Assembly (NCBI RefSeq): GCF_000832305.1
Contig: NZ_CP010537.1
Coordinates: 248,001-312,000 of the forward strand
Direction of reading: 5' to 3'
Source: Cupriavidus basilensis
GTDB lineage: Bacteria > Pseudomonadota > Gammaproteobacteria > Burkholderiales > Burkholderiaceae
DNA: 64,000 bases
In this document: piece after piece, positions 36,394-45,351 of the stretch
Layout of the letters: each line of letters begins with the position of its first letter
Numbering within the stretch: the first letter of the stretch is position 1
Translations under genes and position numbers: made by a program
Notes under the pieces: model-generated
Told to the model about the DNA's origin: nothing
The model's database searches: none
The model's input: only the letters and a program-made list of their open reading frames with translations

Positions 36394-36909
36394 TTATTGG
36401 ACGGACGGTGAGGCCGGCGCGGCTTCGCCGATCTTCTGCAGATCGGCGCGCAGGCGCTCGGACAAGGCCGGGTCCTTGAGGATCTTCTCCAGTTCGCGGC
36501 GGAACATCGCGTTGTCGAGCAGGTTCGACTTCAGGTCGCGCAGCAGATTGCGGGCTGCCATCAGCGCGCGCAACTCGGGCACCTTCCCGGCGACGACTTC
36601 CGGCTTGAAGTCGTCCATCGAGCGGAAGTCCAGGTCAACCGGCAGCTCGGTGCCGTCGCCGACCAGGGTGTTCTCGACGGCGATCCTTGCCTTCGGGTTG
36701 AAGTCGGCGAGGACCGAATTGAAGTTGTTCTTGTTGATGGACACCTTCTCACGCTCGGCGAGCGCCCGCGTGTCCTGACCGTTGCTGTAGTCGCCCATCA
36801 CCAGCAGCTTGAGCGGCAGTTCGACCTTCTTCTGCGCGCCGCCGGTGTGCAGGTCGAGCTTGATATTGACCCGTGCCTTAGGCACTTCGTTCTGGAAACT
36901 CTCAGCCAT
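36394..36909 (-). CDS. tssB: TssB (VipA), T6SS sheath small subunit
   Basis: 171-residue small sheath subunit. The N-terminus MAESFQNEVPKARVNIKL and the core LPLKLLVMGDYSNGQD, INKNNFNSVLADFNPKAR, LDFRSMDDFKPEVV are family-typical. The C-terminus carries the helix (FRRELEKILKDPALSERLRA) that pairs with TssC. The ATG at 36909 has AAAGGAA upstream. First gene of the minus arm, divergent from vgrG. Confidence 0.96.
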   Translation of the reverse strand: MAESFQNEVPKARVNIKLDLHTGGAQKKVELPLKLLVMGDYSNGQDTRALAEREKVSINKNNFNSVLADFNPKARIAVENTLVGDGTELPVDLDFRSMDDFKPEVVAGKVPELRALMAARNLLRDLKSNLLDNAMFRRELEKILKDPALSERLRADLQKIGEAAPASPSVQ

Positions 36910-37142
36910 CGTTTGTTCCTTTCTTGTCTCTGATTTGAACGCTCTTCAGTTCTTGCGGCAACGATCAGTTAGGCAGCCAGTCGGCATTAGTAGCATGGAG
37001 CCCTATGCGAGATAAATAGGACAAGTACGAATTTTCTCAAAAAGTGGCATTTTTTTAGAAATCGTAAAAATAACATTTATGGCGATGTGAGATCCGTTTA
37101 GAGTCCTGCGTCAGGGTCGATCAAGCTGACAACGGAGAAGAC
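36910..37142. promoter_or_regulatory. Divergent promoter region between tssB and vgrG
   Basis: 233 bp without a gene. The stretch 37010-37085 is strikingly AT-rich for this genome, with an eight-T run. It is the natural site of promoters for both T6SS arms. I could not find a clean sigma-70 or sigma-54 consensus on either strand, so exact promoters are not assigned. Confidence 0.5.
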
Positions 37143-39623
37143 ATGGGCGCTATCGACGAATTCGATGCATACGATGCCTACGGCGCAAGGATACCCAGGC
37201 ACCAGGCCTACCATCTGGACGTCCCTCGCGCGGCCAGCGCGGCGGAACTGTCGATGGTGTCGTTCGAAGCGGTCGAGCGCTTGGGAGAGCTCTACACCGT
37301 CACCATCCGGCTAACCCACCCGCTGGAACTCGACCGGGCCGAATACCTCAACCGGGATGCCACCTTCGTGATTGACCCCGGCGACGGCAGCGAACCGCGC
37401 CGATTCGCGGGGTGGATCTCGGCGTTCTCGCGCACGAAGCGCACGCGCGATTTCTTCGCCTACGAGATCGTGCTCCGGCCACTGGCCGCGCGGCTCGAGC
37501 TCGTGCGGACCACGCGCATCTACCAGAACAAGACAGCCCCCGAGATCATCGAGGCCATCCTGCGCCGGCACGATCTCCGGGGCCACCAGTTTCTCCTCAA
37601 GCTGCGCCGCAAGTACACCCAGCACAAGTTCCGCTTCCAGTACCAGCTATCCGACTGGGAATATGTCCAGTTGCTGATGCGCCAGGAGGGGCTGTACTGC
37701 TACTTCGTCCCGGGAAAGTTCGGCGAGATGATCGTCTTCGGCGACGACATCGACCACTACGTCTACCAGCCAGAGCTGCGCGTGCCCTATCGCGAGACCG
37801 CCGGGCTGGAAGCCGGCATCGAGGCGGTATCCGACATCCAGGTGCACGCCAAGACCGTGCCCGAATCGGTCCTGGTCGCCGACTACAACCCGGAGCAGGC
37901 GTGGGAACCCATCAAGGGCGAGGCCAACGTCGCGCGCAAGGACAAGACAACCTACGGCCAGCAGTATATCTACGGCACGCATCTTCTGGACACGGCCGAG
38001 GCGAAGTGGGAGGCGCAGCTGCGCCACGAGGCCCTGCTGGCCGGCCAGCTGATCTATGCGGGCGAGAGCAACGTGCTCAGACTGCACTCCGGCGGCATCC
38101 TGCGCATGGATGAGCCATTGGCCGAAGCCCCCAACGGGCAGGTCATCACCGAAGTCATCCACACCGGGGGGCGCGACGCGGCTTACCGCAACACCTACAA
38201 GGCCATCCCGTCGGACCGGCGCTTTCGCCTGCCGCTGGACGAGGAAAACTGGCCGAAGATAACGGGCACGCTGAGCGCGCGCATCACCTCGCCCAACCAA
38301 TACAAGCACGCGTACCTGACCAAAGCGGGCCACTACATCGTCCGCTTCGATTTTGATTTTGAGCCCTGGCCCAAGGGCATGGAAAGTGCGGCCATCCCCC
38401 TGGCAAAGCCGTTTGCCGGCGGCCTGCAAACCGGGTTCCACTTCCCGCTCATCGACGGCACCGAAGTCGCCATTGCCTTTCGCGACGGCAATCCGAACAA
38501 GCCCTATATCGCGCACGCGCTGCATAACAGCCGGCAGGAGGACCTGATCACCACGCAGGACCGGTGGCTGTCACGCAATCTCATCGAGACGCAGAGCCGC
38601 AGCAAATTCCAGATTGAAGACTGGAAGGACGAGGAACACGTCCATATTTCCACCGAGCATTCGGGCAAAAGCCAGCTGACCCTGGGGCATATGGTCACGG
38701 CCAAGCGCCAGAAGCGCGGTGAAGGCTTTGAGCTGCGCACCTCTGGCTGGGGTGCGATCCGGGGTGGCAAGGGGGTGTTCATTTCGGCGGATGACCAGCC
38801 GAATGCCGGCGGTCAGCAGCTCGATATGGAGGCTGCGCAGAACCTGCTGCAGCAAGCCCTCCAGCTGAGCGAAGCGCTGGCCTCGGCTGCCAATGCGGTG
38901 CAAGCGGTGGCCGCGGATTACAACCGGCAGAAAGCCCTGCTCAGCGATACGCTGACGGCGCTGAACAAGGCCGGGATACTTGTCAGCGCACCGGCGGGCA
39001 TCGCGCTGGCCTCGGGCTCCGACTTGCAACTGACGGCCGCCCAGAACCTGATCGCCACCGCTGGCGGTCATGCCGACATCAGCGTGCTCAAGCGTTTCAC
39101 GGTTGCGGCAGGCGAACGGATATCCATGTTCGCGCAGAAGCTCGGCATCAAGCTGTTTGCGGCAAAGGGCAAAGTCGAGATCCAGGCTCAGAGCGACGAG
39201 ATGCGCCTGCTGTCGGACAAGAACATGACGATCAGCAGTGCAAACGGGCGCGTCGTGATCGAGGCCAGGGAGGAACTGCTGCTCAAGTGTGGCGGCTCCT
39301 ATCTTCGCCTGTCGTCTACGGGCATCGAGGACGGCACGCGCGGGGACCGGACCATCAAGTCGGCTGCGTTCAGCCGTCAGGGGCCCACGTCACTGGCTCA
39401 GCATATGAATAGTCTTGCGACGACGGCGTTTAACGATCCCTACGTCCTTCGGAACAAGGTCACTGGCGAAGTGCTCAAGCATCAGTCCTACGAGATCGTG
39501 CGTGAAGACGGCACTCGTATCAAGGGCATGACCGATGCCATGGGTCGGACCGCACTGCAGAATAGCCACGATGTCGAAACCGTCGTGATTCGCGTGTTGG
39601 ACAACCGGGGGGCCTCGGCATGA
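37143..39623 (+). CDS. vgrG: VgrG (TssI), T6SS spike protein
   Basis: 826-residue trimeric spike. The gp27-like N-terminal half includes LYTVTIRLTHPLELDRAEYL, FQYQLSDWEYVQLLMRQEG and the YTYCYF-type segment GLYCYFVP. The gp5-like OB-fold follows (about 370-450), then a DUF2345 C-terminal region (about 560-740) with GIALASGSDLQLTAAQNLI and AKGKVEIQAQS. A short C-terminal extension (after about residue 750, YEIVREDGTRIKGMTDAMG) resembles the module that sits at the VgrG tip and often contacts PAAR or effectors. The ATG at 37143 has GGAGAAG upstream. First gene of the plus arm, followed by putative adaptor, lipase and immunity genes. Confidence 0.95.
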   Translation: MGAIDEFDAYDAYGARIPRHQAYHLDVPRAASAAELSMVSFEAVERLGELYTVTIRLTHPLELDRAEYLNRDATFVIDPGDGSEPRRFAGWISAFSRTKRTRDFFAYEIVLRPLAARLELVRTTRIYQNKTAPEIIEAILRRHDLRGHQFLLKLRRKYTQHKFRFQYQLSDWEYVQLLMRQEGLYCYFVPGKFGEMIVFGDDIDHYVYQPELRVPYRETAGLEAGIEAVSDIQVHAKTVPESVLVADYNPEQAWEPIKGEANVARKDKTTYGQQYIYGTHLLDTAEAKWEAQLRHEALLAGQLIYAGESNVLRLHSGGILRMDEPLAEAPNGQVITEVIHTGGRDAAYRNTYKAIPSDRRFRLPLDEENWPKITGTLSARITSPNQYKHAYLTKAGHYIVRFDFDFEPWPKGMESAAIPLAKPFAGGLQTGFHFPLIDGTEVAIAFRDGNPNKPYIAHALHNSRQEDLITTQDRWLSRNLIETQSRSKFQIEDWKDEEHVHISTEHSGKSQLTLGHMVTAKRQKRGEGFELRTSGWGAIRGGKGVFISADDQPNAGGQQLDMEAAQNLLQQALQLSEALASAANAVQAVAADYNRQKALLSDTLTALNKAGILVSAPAGIALASGSDLQLTAAQNLIATAGGHADISVLKRFTVAAGERISMFAQKLGIKLFAAKGKVEIQAQSDEMRLLSDKNMTISSANGRVVIEAREELLLKCGGSYLRLSSTGIEDGTRGDRTIKSAAFSRQGPTSLAQHMNSLATTAFNDPYVLRNKVTGEVLKHQSYEIVREDGTRIKGMTDAMGRTALQNSHDVETVVIRVLDNRGASA

Positions 39624-39716
39624 TACCCGAAGGCACTCTCTTCCTCGGCGGAGCTGGGGCAGTTCACGGCCGACCGTATCGAGGTGACGCTTCTCATGCG
39701 GTGATGGAGGTGCGCC

Positions 39717-40985
39717 ATGGCCGTTGATTTTTCGCTGCTTCCCGCTGAGGAACCGGCATCGCATCCCCCGCCCTCGCGGCTCGCCTGGACCGTTGCCTTC
39801 TTCCTGATGGTCCTGGCCGGCTTGTTTGCCGTGCTCTTCTTCTGGCCGAAGGACATGCCCACCCATTCATGGAGGTTCTGGGCATCTCTCGTCCTGTTCC
39901 CGGTGGGTATCCCTGCATGGATCGTGTTGCGCCGGTACAGCGTCTATGAGGGCCGAAAACTGGACACAGCGCTGCACAATGAAGCGGTTCAGGCCTTCAA
40001 CGAGAGCGTGTTCAGCGCGGCAAGCATTCCACTGTCGGTGATCGCCGCCGCTCACCGGTTCTCGGCAGATCGCGAACAAAGTGCCACGGAAGCGGTCAGG
40101 CAGGGCAGCGTTGCCCTGCGCACGCAGGCCCCGATCGCGCGGGACGGCGAGCCTGTCAAAGCCCGCTGGCTCGTCGTGCCCGGCATGAAGGTTACGTCCG
40201 GCACGATGGAAGATGACCGCAACCGTCGTCGCGACGTGATGACGTGGCTGTTTGGTGAGCTGCTCGATCAACTATCGCCACGCATTCAGGCACTCCCTGT
40301 CCGAGTCCCGCTGACGGTGCGCCTCTGCCTATCAAACGGGCTCACTCGCGAGGAGAACGAGGCGCTATGGCAGGCGTGTTGGCATGCGCGGTCGCTTCGA
40401 AAGGCGGAGCCGGCCCCGGCCACGGAGCCCCCGGCGGACCTCATGATGATCGACAGCTGGCTGGACGAGATCCTTGGAGGCGAAAACCTGCACGTCATGC
40501 TGATCGTCGCCGCGCAGCTGCATCCATTGCTTGCGGGGACGCCGCCGCCGGGCACGGCGGAAGCTGGCGCGGCGTTGCTGCTGGCGCCGCAGACGCCGGC
40601 ATTCAAGCACGGGATGCAACGCATAGCCCATCTGCACCGCCCGGTGCAAGGCTTGCTCGAACTGCCAGGTGACGCGCTTTCCCACGCCATGCAGTGGGCC
40701 GGCGTACCTGCGCAGCAAATCGCCGGCGGCTGGCAAACCGGCCTTGATGCGACGCAAACCGGCGTATTGCGCGAGCCGTCAAAGCAGCTTGGCCTGACAG
40801 CGCGCCCTACCGATCTCGATCAAGCCGTCGGGTACGCCGGCGCTGCCGCCCCCTGGCTGGCGGCGGCCTGTGCAGCTTCGTCGCTTGGCGAATCAAGCGG
40901 CGCGCAAATCGTACTCGCGGGTCAGGAAAAACACCTCCATTGCGCAATATTGAAGCACGCAAACCATGAAGACAACGCGCGCTGA
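39717..40985 (+). CDS. T6SS-associated membrane protein of unknown function, possible effector adaptor
   Basis: 422 residues from an ATG with a strong GGAGG site. Two N-terminal membrane helices (about 22-43 and 52-70: LAWTVAFFLMVLAGLFAVLF, then FWASLVLFPVGIPAWIVL) are followed by about 350 soluble residues with no motif I can name. It lies between vgrG and a lipase effector, the place usually taken by an effector adaptor or chaperone (for example the Tla3-type lipase adaptors), but I cannot confirm homology and the two membrane spans would be unusual. It might instead help immunity or loading at the membrane. Confidence 0.75.
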   Translation: MAVDFSLLPAEEPASHPPPSRLAWTVAFFLMVLAGLFAVLFFWPKDMPTHSWRFWASLVLFPVGIPAWIVLRRYSVYEGRKLDTALHNEAVQAFNESVFSAASIPLSVIAAAHRFSADREQSATEAVRQGSVALRTQAPIARDGEPVKARWLVVPGMKVTSGTMEDDRNRRRDVMTWLFGELLDQLSPRIQALPVRVPLTVRLCLSNGLTREENEALWQACWHARSLRKAEPAPATEPPADLMMIDSWLDEILGGENLHVMLIVAAQLHPLLAGTPPPGTAEAGAALLLAPQTPAFKHGMQRIAHLHRPVQGLLELPGDALSHAMQWAGVPAQQIAGGWQTGLDATQTGVLREPSKQLGLTARPTDLDQAVGYAGAAAPWLAAACAASSLGESSGAQIVLAGQEKHLHCAILKHANHEDNAR

Positions 40986-41071
40986 TCTTCAGGTGGAGGA
41001 TCGTGTGACGGGCCCCGGACTGGCACGTCATTCCAGCGCTTCGCCAACCAAGCAGACCCAGGAGCAGGCCT

Positions 41072-42952
41072 ATGAGCAGCAGCACCCCTGACGTGAATCC
41101 GCTCGCACAAGACCATGAAGACGCAACGGTCCCCGACGCCGGGCACGGAAGTGACGACGTCGTCCGGCTTGCCGGTGGGTTCGACCTGGATGGCGTGGCC
41201 TGCGCGCGCGCAGTGCTCACGCCGGATAGCGACCAGCGTCGCAAGGAAATAAGCTTTGATCCACGTTCGCCCATTCCGGTCATCTTCCTGCCTGGCGTGA
41301 TGGGCTCGCTGCTGGCCAACAAGGACACCGGTGAAGAAGTGTGGTACCCGCCCAATATGGATGGCTTTTTTTCGGGTGCTGCGGGTCTGGTTTCTGTTAT
41401 TGCAGGCTGGTTCGCCAGCGCCGCCGGGCGCGCCAGGCGCTTCGACCCGATCCCGGCCGTGGTTGATCCCCGCGGTCCGGTCAAAGTAGGCAACAGCGGC
41501 TTGAGCGAGAAGGAGGCAAGGCGACGGGGCTGGAGCACGGTGCACCGCTGGAGTTATCAGGGCACGCTGGCCTGGCTGGAGTACACGCTCAACCACCCCA
41601 TGCTCGATGGCAAGCTCCATGGCGAATGGGCGCACGGCGATGCAGAGGGCAAGAAGGCCGCGCTGAAAGCCGTGCTTGGCACGCACCCATCCGATTACGG
41701 CGCCCATGGTCCTGGCGGACCGATTGACGCGTGCTCCGACGTGTTCAAGTCACTGGTCGGCTACCGCTATCCCGTCTACGCCATTGGCTACAACTTCCTG
41801 CAATCGAATGAGATCTCGGGCCAGCAAGTGCTGGACGGCATGGATTTCAAGGATCCCGAAAGCCAGGAGGTCACGCGCATCATGGGCATCCGGGAGATCT
41901 GCCGGGAAAACCGGACGGACAAGGCCATCATCATCACGCACTCGATGGGCGGCCTGGTGGCGCGCATGGCCTCGCAACTCTGCGGCGGCGCCAACGACAT
42001 GCTCGGCGTGATCCACGGCGCGCAACCCGCCACCGGGGCGCCGCTGTTTGCCAAACGGTTCCGCACGGGGGGAGAGGGTTTCACCAACGAGAGCCTGATG
42101 GGCCGCGACGCGGCCGAGTTCGTGGCGATTGCCAGTAACGCGGAAGGTCCGATGGAGTTGTCGCCGATGCCGGATTACCACGATTCAGAGCCGTGGTGGA
42201 TCTTTATGGACAAGGCGGGTAATGAGCGCATGAGCTTGCCTCATCAAAGCGCGCTGAAGGAGCTCTATACGAGCGATGCGTGGTATGGCTTACTACCCGA
42301 CAGCTCTTTGCTGGACCCGGCGGGGATCGTGAAGAAGCGGCTGGAAGAAGAGATGGATTCCTCCACTGTGCACGAACATTTTAAAAGAACGATGCGTAAT
42401 GTGGTGAATCGGCAAGAGAAGCTGATCAACAACTACCACCCCAACACCTATGCGCTGTTCGGAGACGGTGCGCTCAATCCACAACACTCCGCTGGCGCGC
42501 AGGAGTCGCCCAAGTGCGAGTTCAGCGAGCCGGAGACGAGCCTGCAAACCTGGGGCAGGGTGGTGTGGCGGGGCGACCTTCCCGCAAGTGTCGGGGAAGC
42601 TGAACTAAAAGCCGCCAAGCGGGTGGGCGACGATCAAGAGGGCGTACTCAAGATCGTGGTCGGCGGACGAACTGTCACGCTCACCGTGCAACAACAAGCG
42701 GTCGCGCCAAAGCCGGGGGAGAAAGACAACGGCATCATCCCGGGCGATGGCACCGTGCCGGCATGGTCCGCCGCGGCGCAAGGCCGCGGGCTGATCCCGG
42801 ATCTGTCTGAAAGAAAAACCACGGGCGTGCAGATGGCCTTTGTGCAAGGCGGCTACGAGCATCAGAAGTGCTTCGACCATCCCTGGACGCGCTGGGCCAC
42901 CCTGTACAGCGTGGCGCAGATCGTGCACAGCATCAGGGCAGCCTCCCAATGA
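41072..42952 (+). CDS. Tle4-type T6SS lipase effector
   Basis: 626-residue alpha/beta-hydrolase that probably degrades membrane phospholipids of rival bacteria. Near the N-terminus VIFLPGVMGSLL (about 70-81) is the oxyanion-side strand of LCAT-like lipases. The nucleophile Ser291 is in ITHSMGGLVA, the family's GxSxG variant with Thr for the first Gly. IPGDGTVPAWSA near 550 gives the catalytic Asp and HQKCFDH near 590 the His candidates. There is no signal peptide. Size and the Tli4-like neighbours match the Pseudomonas Tle4/TplE pair. The stop overlaps the first immunity gene (ATGA), so effector and immunity are coupled. Confidence 0.87.
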   Translation: MSSSTPDVNPLAQDHEDATVPDAGHGSDDVVRLAGGFDLDGVACARAVLTPDSDQRRKEISFDPRSPIPVIFLPGVMGSLLANKDTGEEVWYPPNMDGFFSGAAGLVSVIAGWFASAAGRARRFDPIPAVVDPRGPVKVGNSGLSEKEARRRGWSTVHRWSYQGTLAWLEYTLNHPMLDGKLHGEWAHGDAEGKKAALKAVLGTHPSDYGAHGPGGPIDACSDVFKSLVGYRYPVYAIGYNFLQSNEISGQQVLDGMDFKDPESQEVTRIMGIREICRENRTDKAIIITHSMGGLVARMASQLCGGANDMLGVIHGAQPATGAPLFAKRFRTGGEGFTNESLMGRDAAEFVAIASNAEGPMELSPMPDYHDSEPWWIFMDKAGNERMSLPHQSALKELYTSDAWYGLLPDSSLLDPAGIVKKRLEEEMDSSTVHEHFKRTMRNVVNRQEKLINNYHPNTYALFGDGALNPQHSAGAQESPKCEFSEPETSLQTWGRVVWRGDLPASVGEAELKAAKRVGDDQEGVLKIVVGGRTVTLTVQQQAVAPKPGEKDNGIIPGDGTVPAWSAAAQGRGLIPDLSERKTTGVQMAFVQGGYEHQKCFDHPWTRWATLYSVAQIVHSIRAASQ

Positions 42953-44058
42953 ATCCCAATCCGATCCCTTCGCGCGTACTGCGCGCGGCCCTCTTCCTGT
43001 CGATCTGCAGCCTGTCCGCCTGCGTGCGGACGGTTACCGTGGAGCCCGTAATGACCAACAACCCCTTGCTTGCTGATTCGCGTCCGTGGTGCATTGGCCG
43101 ACTTGTGATGGATCGCCCCGCGCGTAGCGGAATCAGCTATGAAAAATACGAGTACTGGGGCAACAAGATTGATATTGCCCGAGATATCAGCCCGGGAACG
43201 TTCCGGTACCGAGTCGATACGCGCGAAAACGAGTTGCGAGCCAAGAGACGTACCACCTCCATTTCCTCATACAAGGAAATGCTGGCAAAGGGCTTAAAGT
43301 CCATGATCGTGGAGACCGACATTCCTTTGCTGGAGCAAGCCGTCTCGCCCACACCCAGTTCTCGGTTGTTGATTTTCAAGGACCTGGCGGAAGAGGATTA
43401 CCCTTTCAGCGCCGAGGGCTATGTGTTGGCCGGCAGCAGGATGCTGACCATGAAGTTCGACGTTCAGCGCAGCAGCGGGATACAGAAGGTCACGCAACGC
43501 TCAACCGATGTTTACCAAAATATCACTTACCGCGATGACTGGACGGTTCCCACGGAACGCGGCTTTTGCATTCCGGGTGCGCTGATCGGCGGGCCTTCGC
43601 GCAACAGCGAACTGGCCGAGCAAACCATCGTCCTGCAACCCGGCCGAGCGTCCGCGTTCGTCCTGAAGATGCGAGATGCGGTGGATGTGGATCAGCAATC
43701 GTCGCTGCTCAAGACCCTGCCCGATCTACGCCAGCGGTTGGGCGGGCAAGGCAGCGTCCGGATTCTGCGCGAAGGCAAGCGTCAGGTCGCGGGCATGGAG
43801 GCGGAAGAAGTGCTGTTTTCCATCCGGGATGGTGGGAGTCAGCTATACCGCTTCTACCTTCTGGCGCCGGGCAATCCCGATTCAGTAGCGCAGCCGCACA
43901 CCGAGATCCAACTGAGGCTGGGAAGTGCACTGACGTATGCTGACAAGGATCGCGGCGTGAAGCCGGAAGCCGTGTCTTCGCTCGTCGATGAGGCCGGCGC
44001 GATCCAGGCGTGGGATGCGCTGCTCAACAGCATGCATTTGCGCCCCGGGGCCATGTAA
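42949..44058 (+). CDS. Tli4-like T6SS immunity lipoprotein, copy 1
   Basis: 369 residues. The signal sequence ends in a lipobox (LSAC, Cys near residue 25), so the protein should be lipidated and periplasmic, where it would neutralise the Tle4 lipase. The mature N-terminal half (RPWCIGRLVMDRPARSGISY onwards) and the C-terminal half (ERGFCIPGALIGG, AGMEAEEVLFSIR, GAIQAWDALLNSM) match the two-part Tli4 layout. The ATG overlaps the lipase stop and the stop overlaps copy 2 (TAATG). Its signal peptide (MNPNPIPSRVLRAALFL) differs from those of copies 2 and 3, while its C-terminal part is identical to copy 2. Confidence 0.85.
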   Translation: MNPNPIPSRVLRAALFLSICSLSACVRTVTVEPVMTNNPLLADSRPWCIGRLVMDRPARSGISYEKYEYWGNKIDIARDISPGTFRYRVDTRENELRAKRRTTSISSYKEMLAKGLKSMIVETDIPLLEQAVSPTPSSRLLIFKDLAEEDYPFSAEGYVLAGSRMLTMKFDVQRSSGIQKVTQRSTDVYQNITYRDDWTVPTERGFCIPGALIGGPSRNSELAEQTIVLQPGRASAFVLKMRDAVDVDQQSSLLKTLPDLRQRLGGQGSVRILREGKRQVAGMEAEEVLFSIRDGGSQLYRFYLLAPGNPDSVAQPHTEIQLRLGSALTYADKDRGVKPEAVSSLVDEAGAIQAWDALLNSMHLRPGAM

Positions 44059-44236
44059 TGACGAGTGACAGCCAACATCGGGCGTTTCGCAGGGGCGGGC
44101 TGCTGGCGGGGTTTTTGCTCGCGTTGAGCTTGTCCGCCTGCGTGCGGACGGTTGCCGTGGAGCCCGTAATGACCAACAACCCCTTGCTTGCCGATCCGCG
44201 TCCGTGGTGCATTGGCCGACTTGTGATGGATCGCCC
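43564..44236 (+). repeat. Direct repeat A, 673 bp, first copy
   Basis: Apparently identical by eye to 44679-45351, offset exactly 1,115 bp. It covers the 3' half of immunity copy 1 and the 5' part of copy 2. The first flanking mismatches are at 43563/44678 (C/T) and 44237/45352 (C/T). Confidence 0.85.
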
Positions 44237-45173
44237 CGCGCGTAGCGGAATCAGCTATGAAAAATACGAGTACTGGGGCGACGACATTGAAATTGCCAGA
44301 GATGTCAGCCCGGGAACGTTCCGGCACAAGGTCGATACGCGCGAAAGCGAGTTGCGAGCCAGCAAGCGAATCATATCCGTCCCGCTCACCGATGAGATGA
44401 TGAGAAAGGGAGACAATGGTCTGCATAAGAGCGATGTTCCCTGGCTGGAGCAAGCCGTCTCGCCCACACCCAATTCTCGGTTGTTGATTTTCAAAACGAA
44501 GGTGAGAGAGGATTACCCTTTCAGCGCCGAGGGCTATGTGCTGGCCGGCAGCACGATGCTGACCATGAAGTCCGACGTTCAGCGCAGCAGCGGGATACAG
44601 AAATTCACGCAACTCACAACCGATGAATACCAAAACATCACTTACCGCGATGACTGGACGGTTCCGACGGAACGCGGTTTTTGCATTCCGGGTGCGCTGA
44701 TCGGCGGGCCTTCGCGCAACAGCGAACTGGCCGAGCAAACCATCGTCCTGCAACCCGGCCGAGCGTCCGCGTTCGTCCTGAAGATGCGAGATGCGGTGGA
44801 TGTGGATCAGCAATCGTCGCTGCTCAAGACCCTGCCCGATCTACGCCAGCGGTTGGGCGGGCAAGGCAGCGTCCGGATTCTGCGCGAAGGCAAGCGTCAG
44901 GTCGCGGGCATGGAGGCGGAAGAAGTGCTGTTTTCCATCCGGGATGGTGGGAGTCAGCTATACCGCTTCTACCTTCTGGCGCCGGGCAATCCCGATTCAG
45001 TAGCGCAGCCGCACACCGAGATCCAACTGAGGCTGGGAAGTGCACTGACGTATGCTGACAAGGATCGCGGCGTGAAGCCGGAAGCCGTGTCTTCGCTCGT
45101 CGATGAGGCCGGCGCGATCCAGGCGTGGGATGCGCTGCTCAACAGCATGCATTTGCGCCCCGGGGCCATGTAA
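44058..45173 (+). CDS. Tli4-like T6SS immunity lipoprotein, copy 2
   Basis: 371 residues, with signal peptide MTSDSQHRAFRRGGLLAGF and lipobox LSAC. The start region is identical to copy 3, the C-terminal ~165 residues to copy 1, and the middle (about residues 75-205) differs from both. This mosaic points to unequal crossing-over or gene conversion among the copies. The same paired Cys positions (RPWCIGR and GFCIPG) are kept. It is coupled to both neighbours by TAATG overlaps. Confidence 0.85.
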   Translation: MTSDSQHRAFRRGGLLAGFLLALSLSACVRTVAVEPVMTNNPLLADPRPWCIGRLVMDRPARSGISYEKYEYWGDDIEIARDVSPGTFRHKVDTRESELRASKRIISVPLTDEMMRKGDNGLHKSDVPWLEQAVSPTPNSRLLIFKTKVREDYPFSAEGYVLAGSTMLTMKSDVQRSSGIQKFTQLTTDEYQNITYRDDWTVPTERGFCIPGALIGGPSRNSELAEQTIVLQPGRASAFVLKMRDAVDVDQQSSLLKTLPDLRQRLGGQGSVRILREGKRQVAGMEAEEVLFSIRDGGSQLYRFYLLAPGNPDSVAQPHTEIQLRLGSALTYADKDRGVKPEAVSSLVDEAGAIQAWDALLNSMHLRPGAM

Positions 45174-45351
45174 TGACGAGTGACAGCCAACATCGGGCGT
45201 TTCGCAGGGGCGGGCTGCTGGCGGGGTTTTTGCTCGCGTTGAGCTTGTCCGCCTGCGTGCGGACGGTTGCCGTGGAGCCCGTAATGACCAACAACCCCTT
45301 GCTTGCCGATCCGCGTCCGTGGTGCATTGGCCGACTTGTGATGGATCGCCC
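44679..45351 (+). repeat. Direct repeat A, 673 bp, second copy
   Basis: Second copy of the element at 43564-44236: the 3' half of immunity copy 2 and the 5' part of copy 3. Lack of visible mismatches suggests recent duplication or ongoing conversion. Confidence 0.85.
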
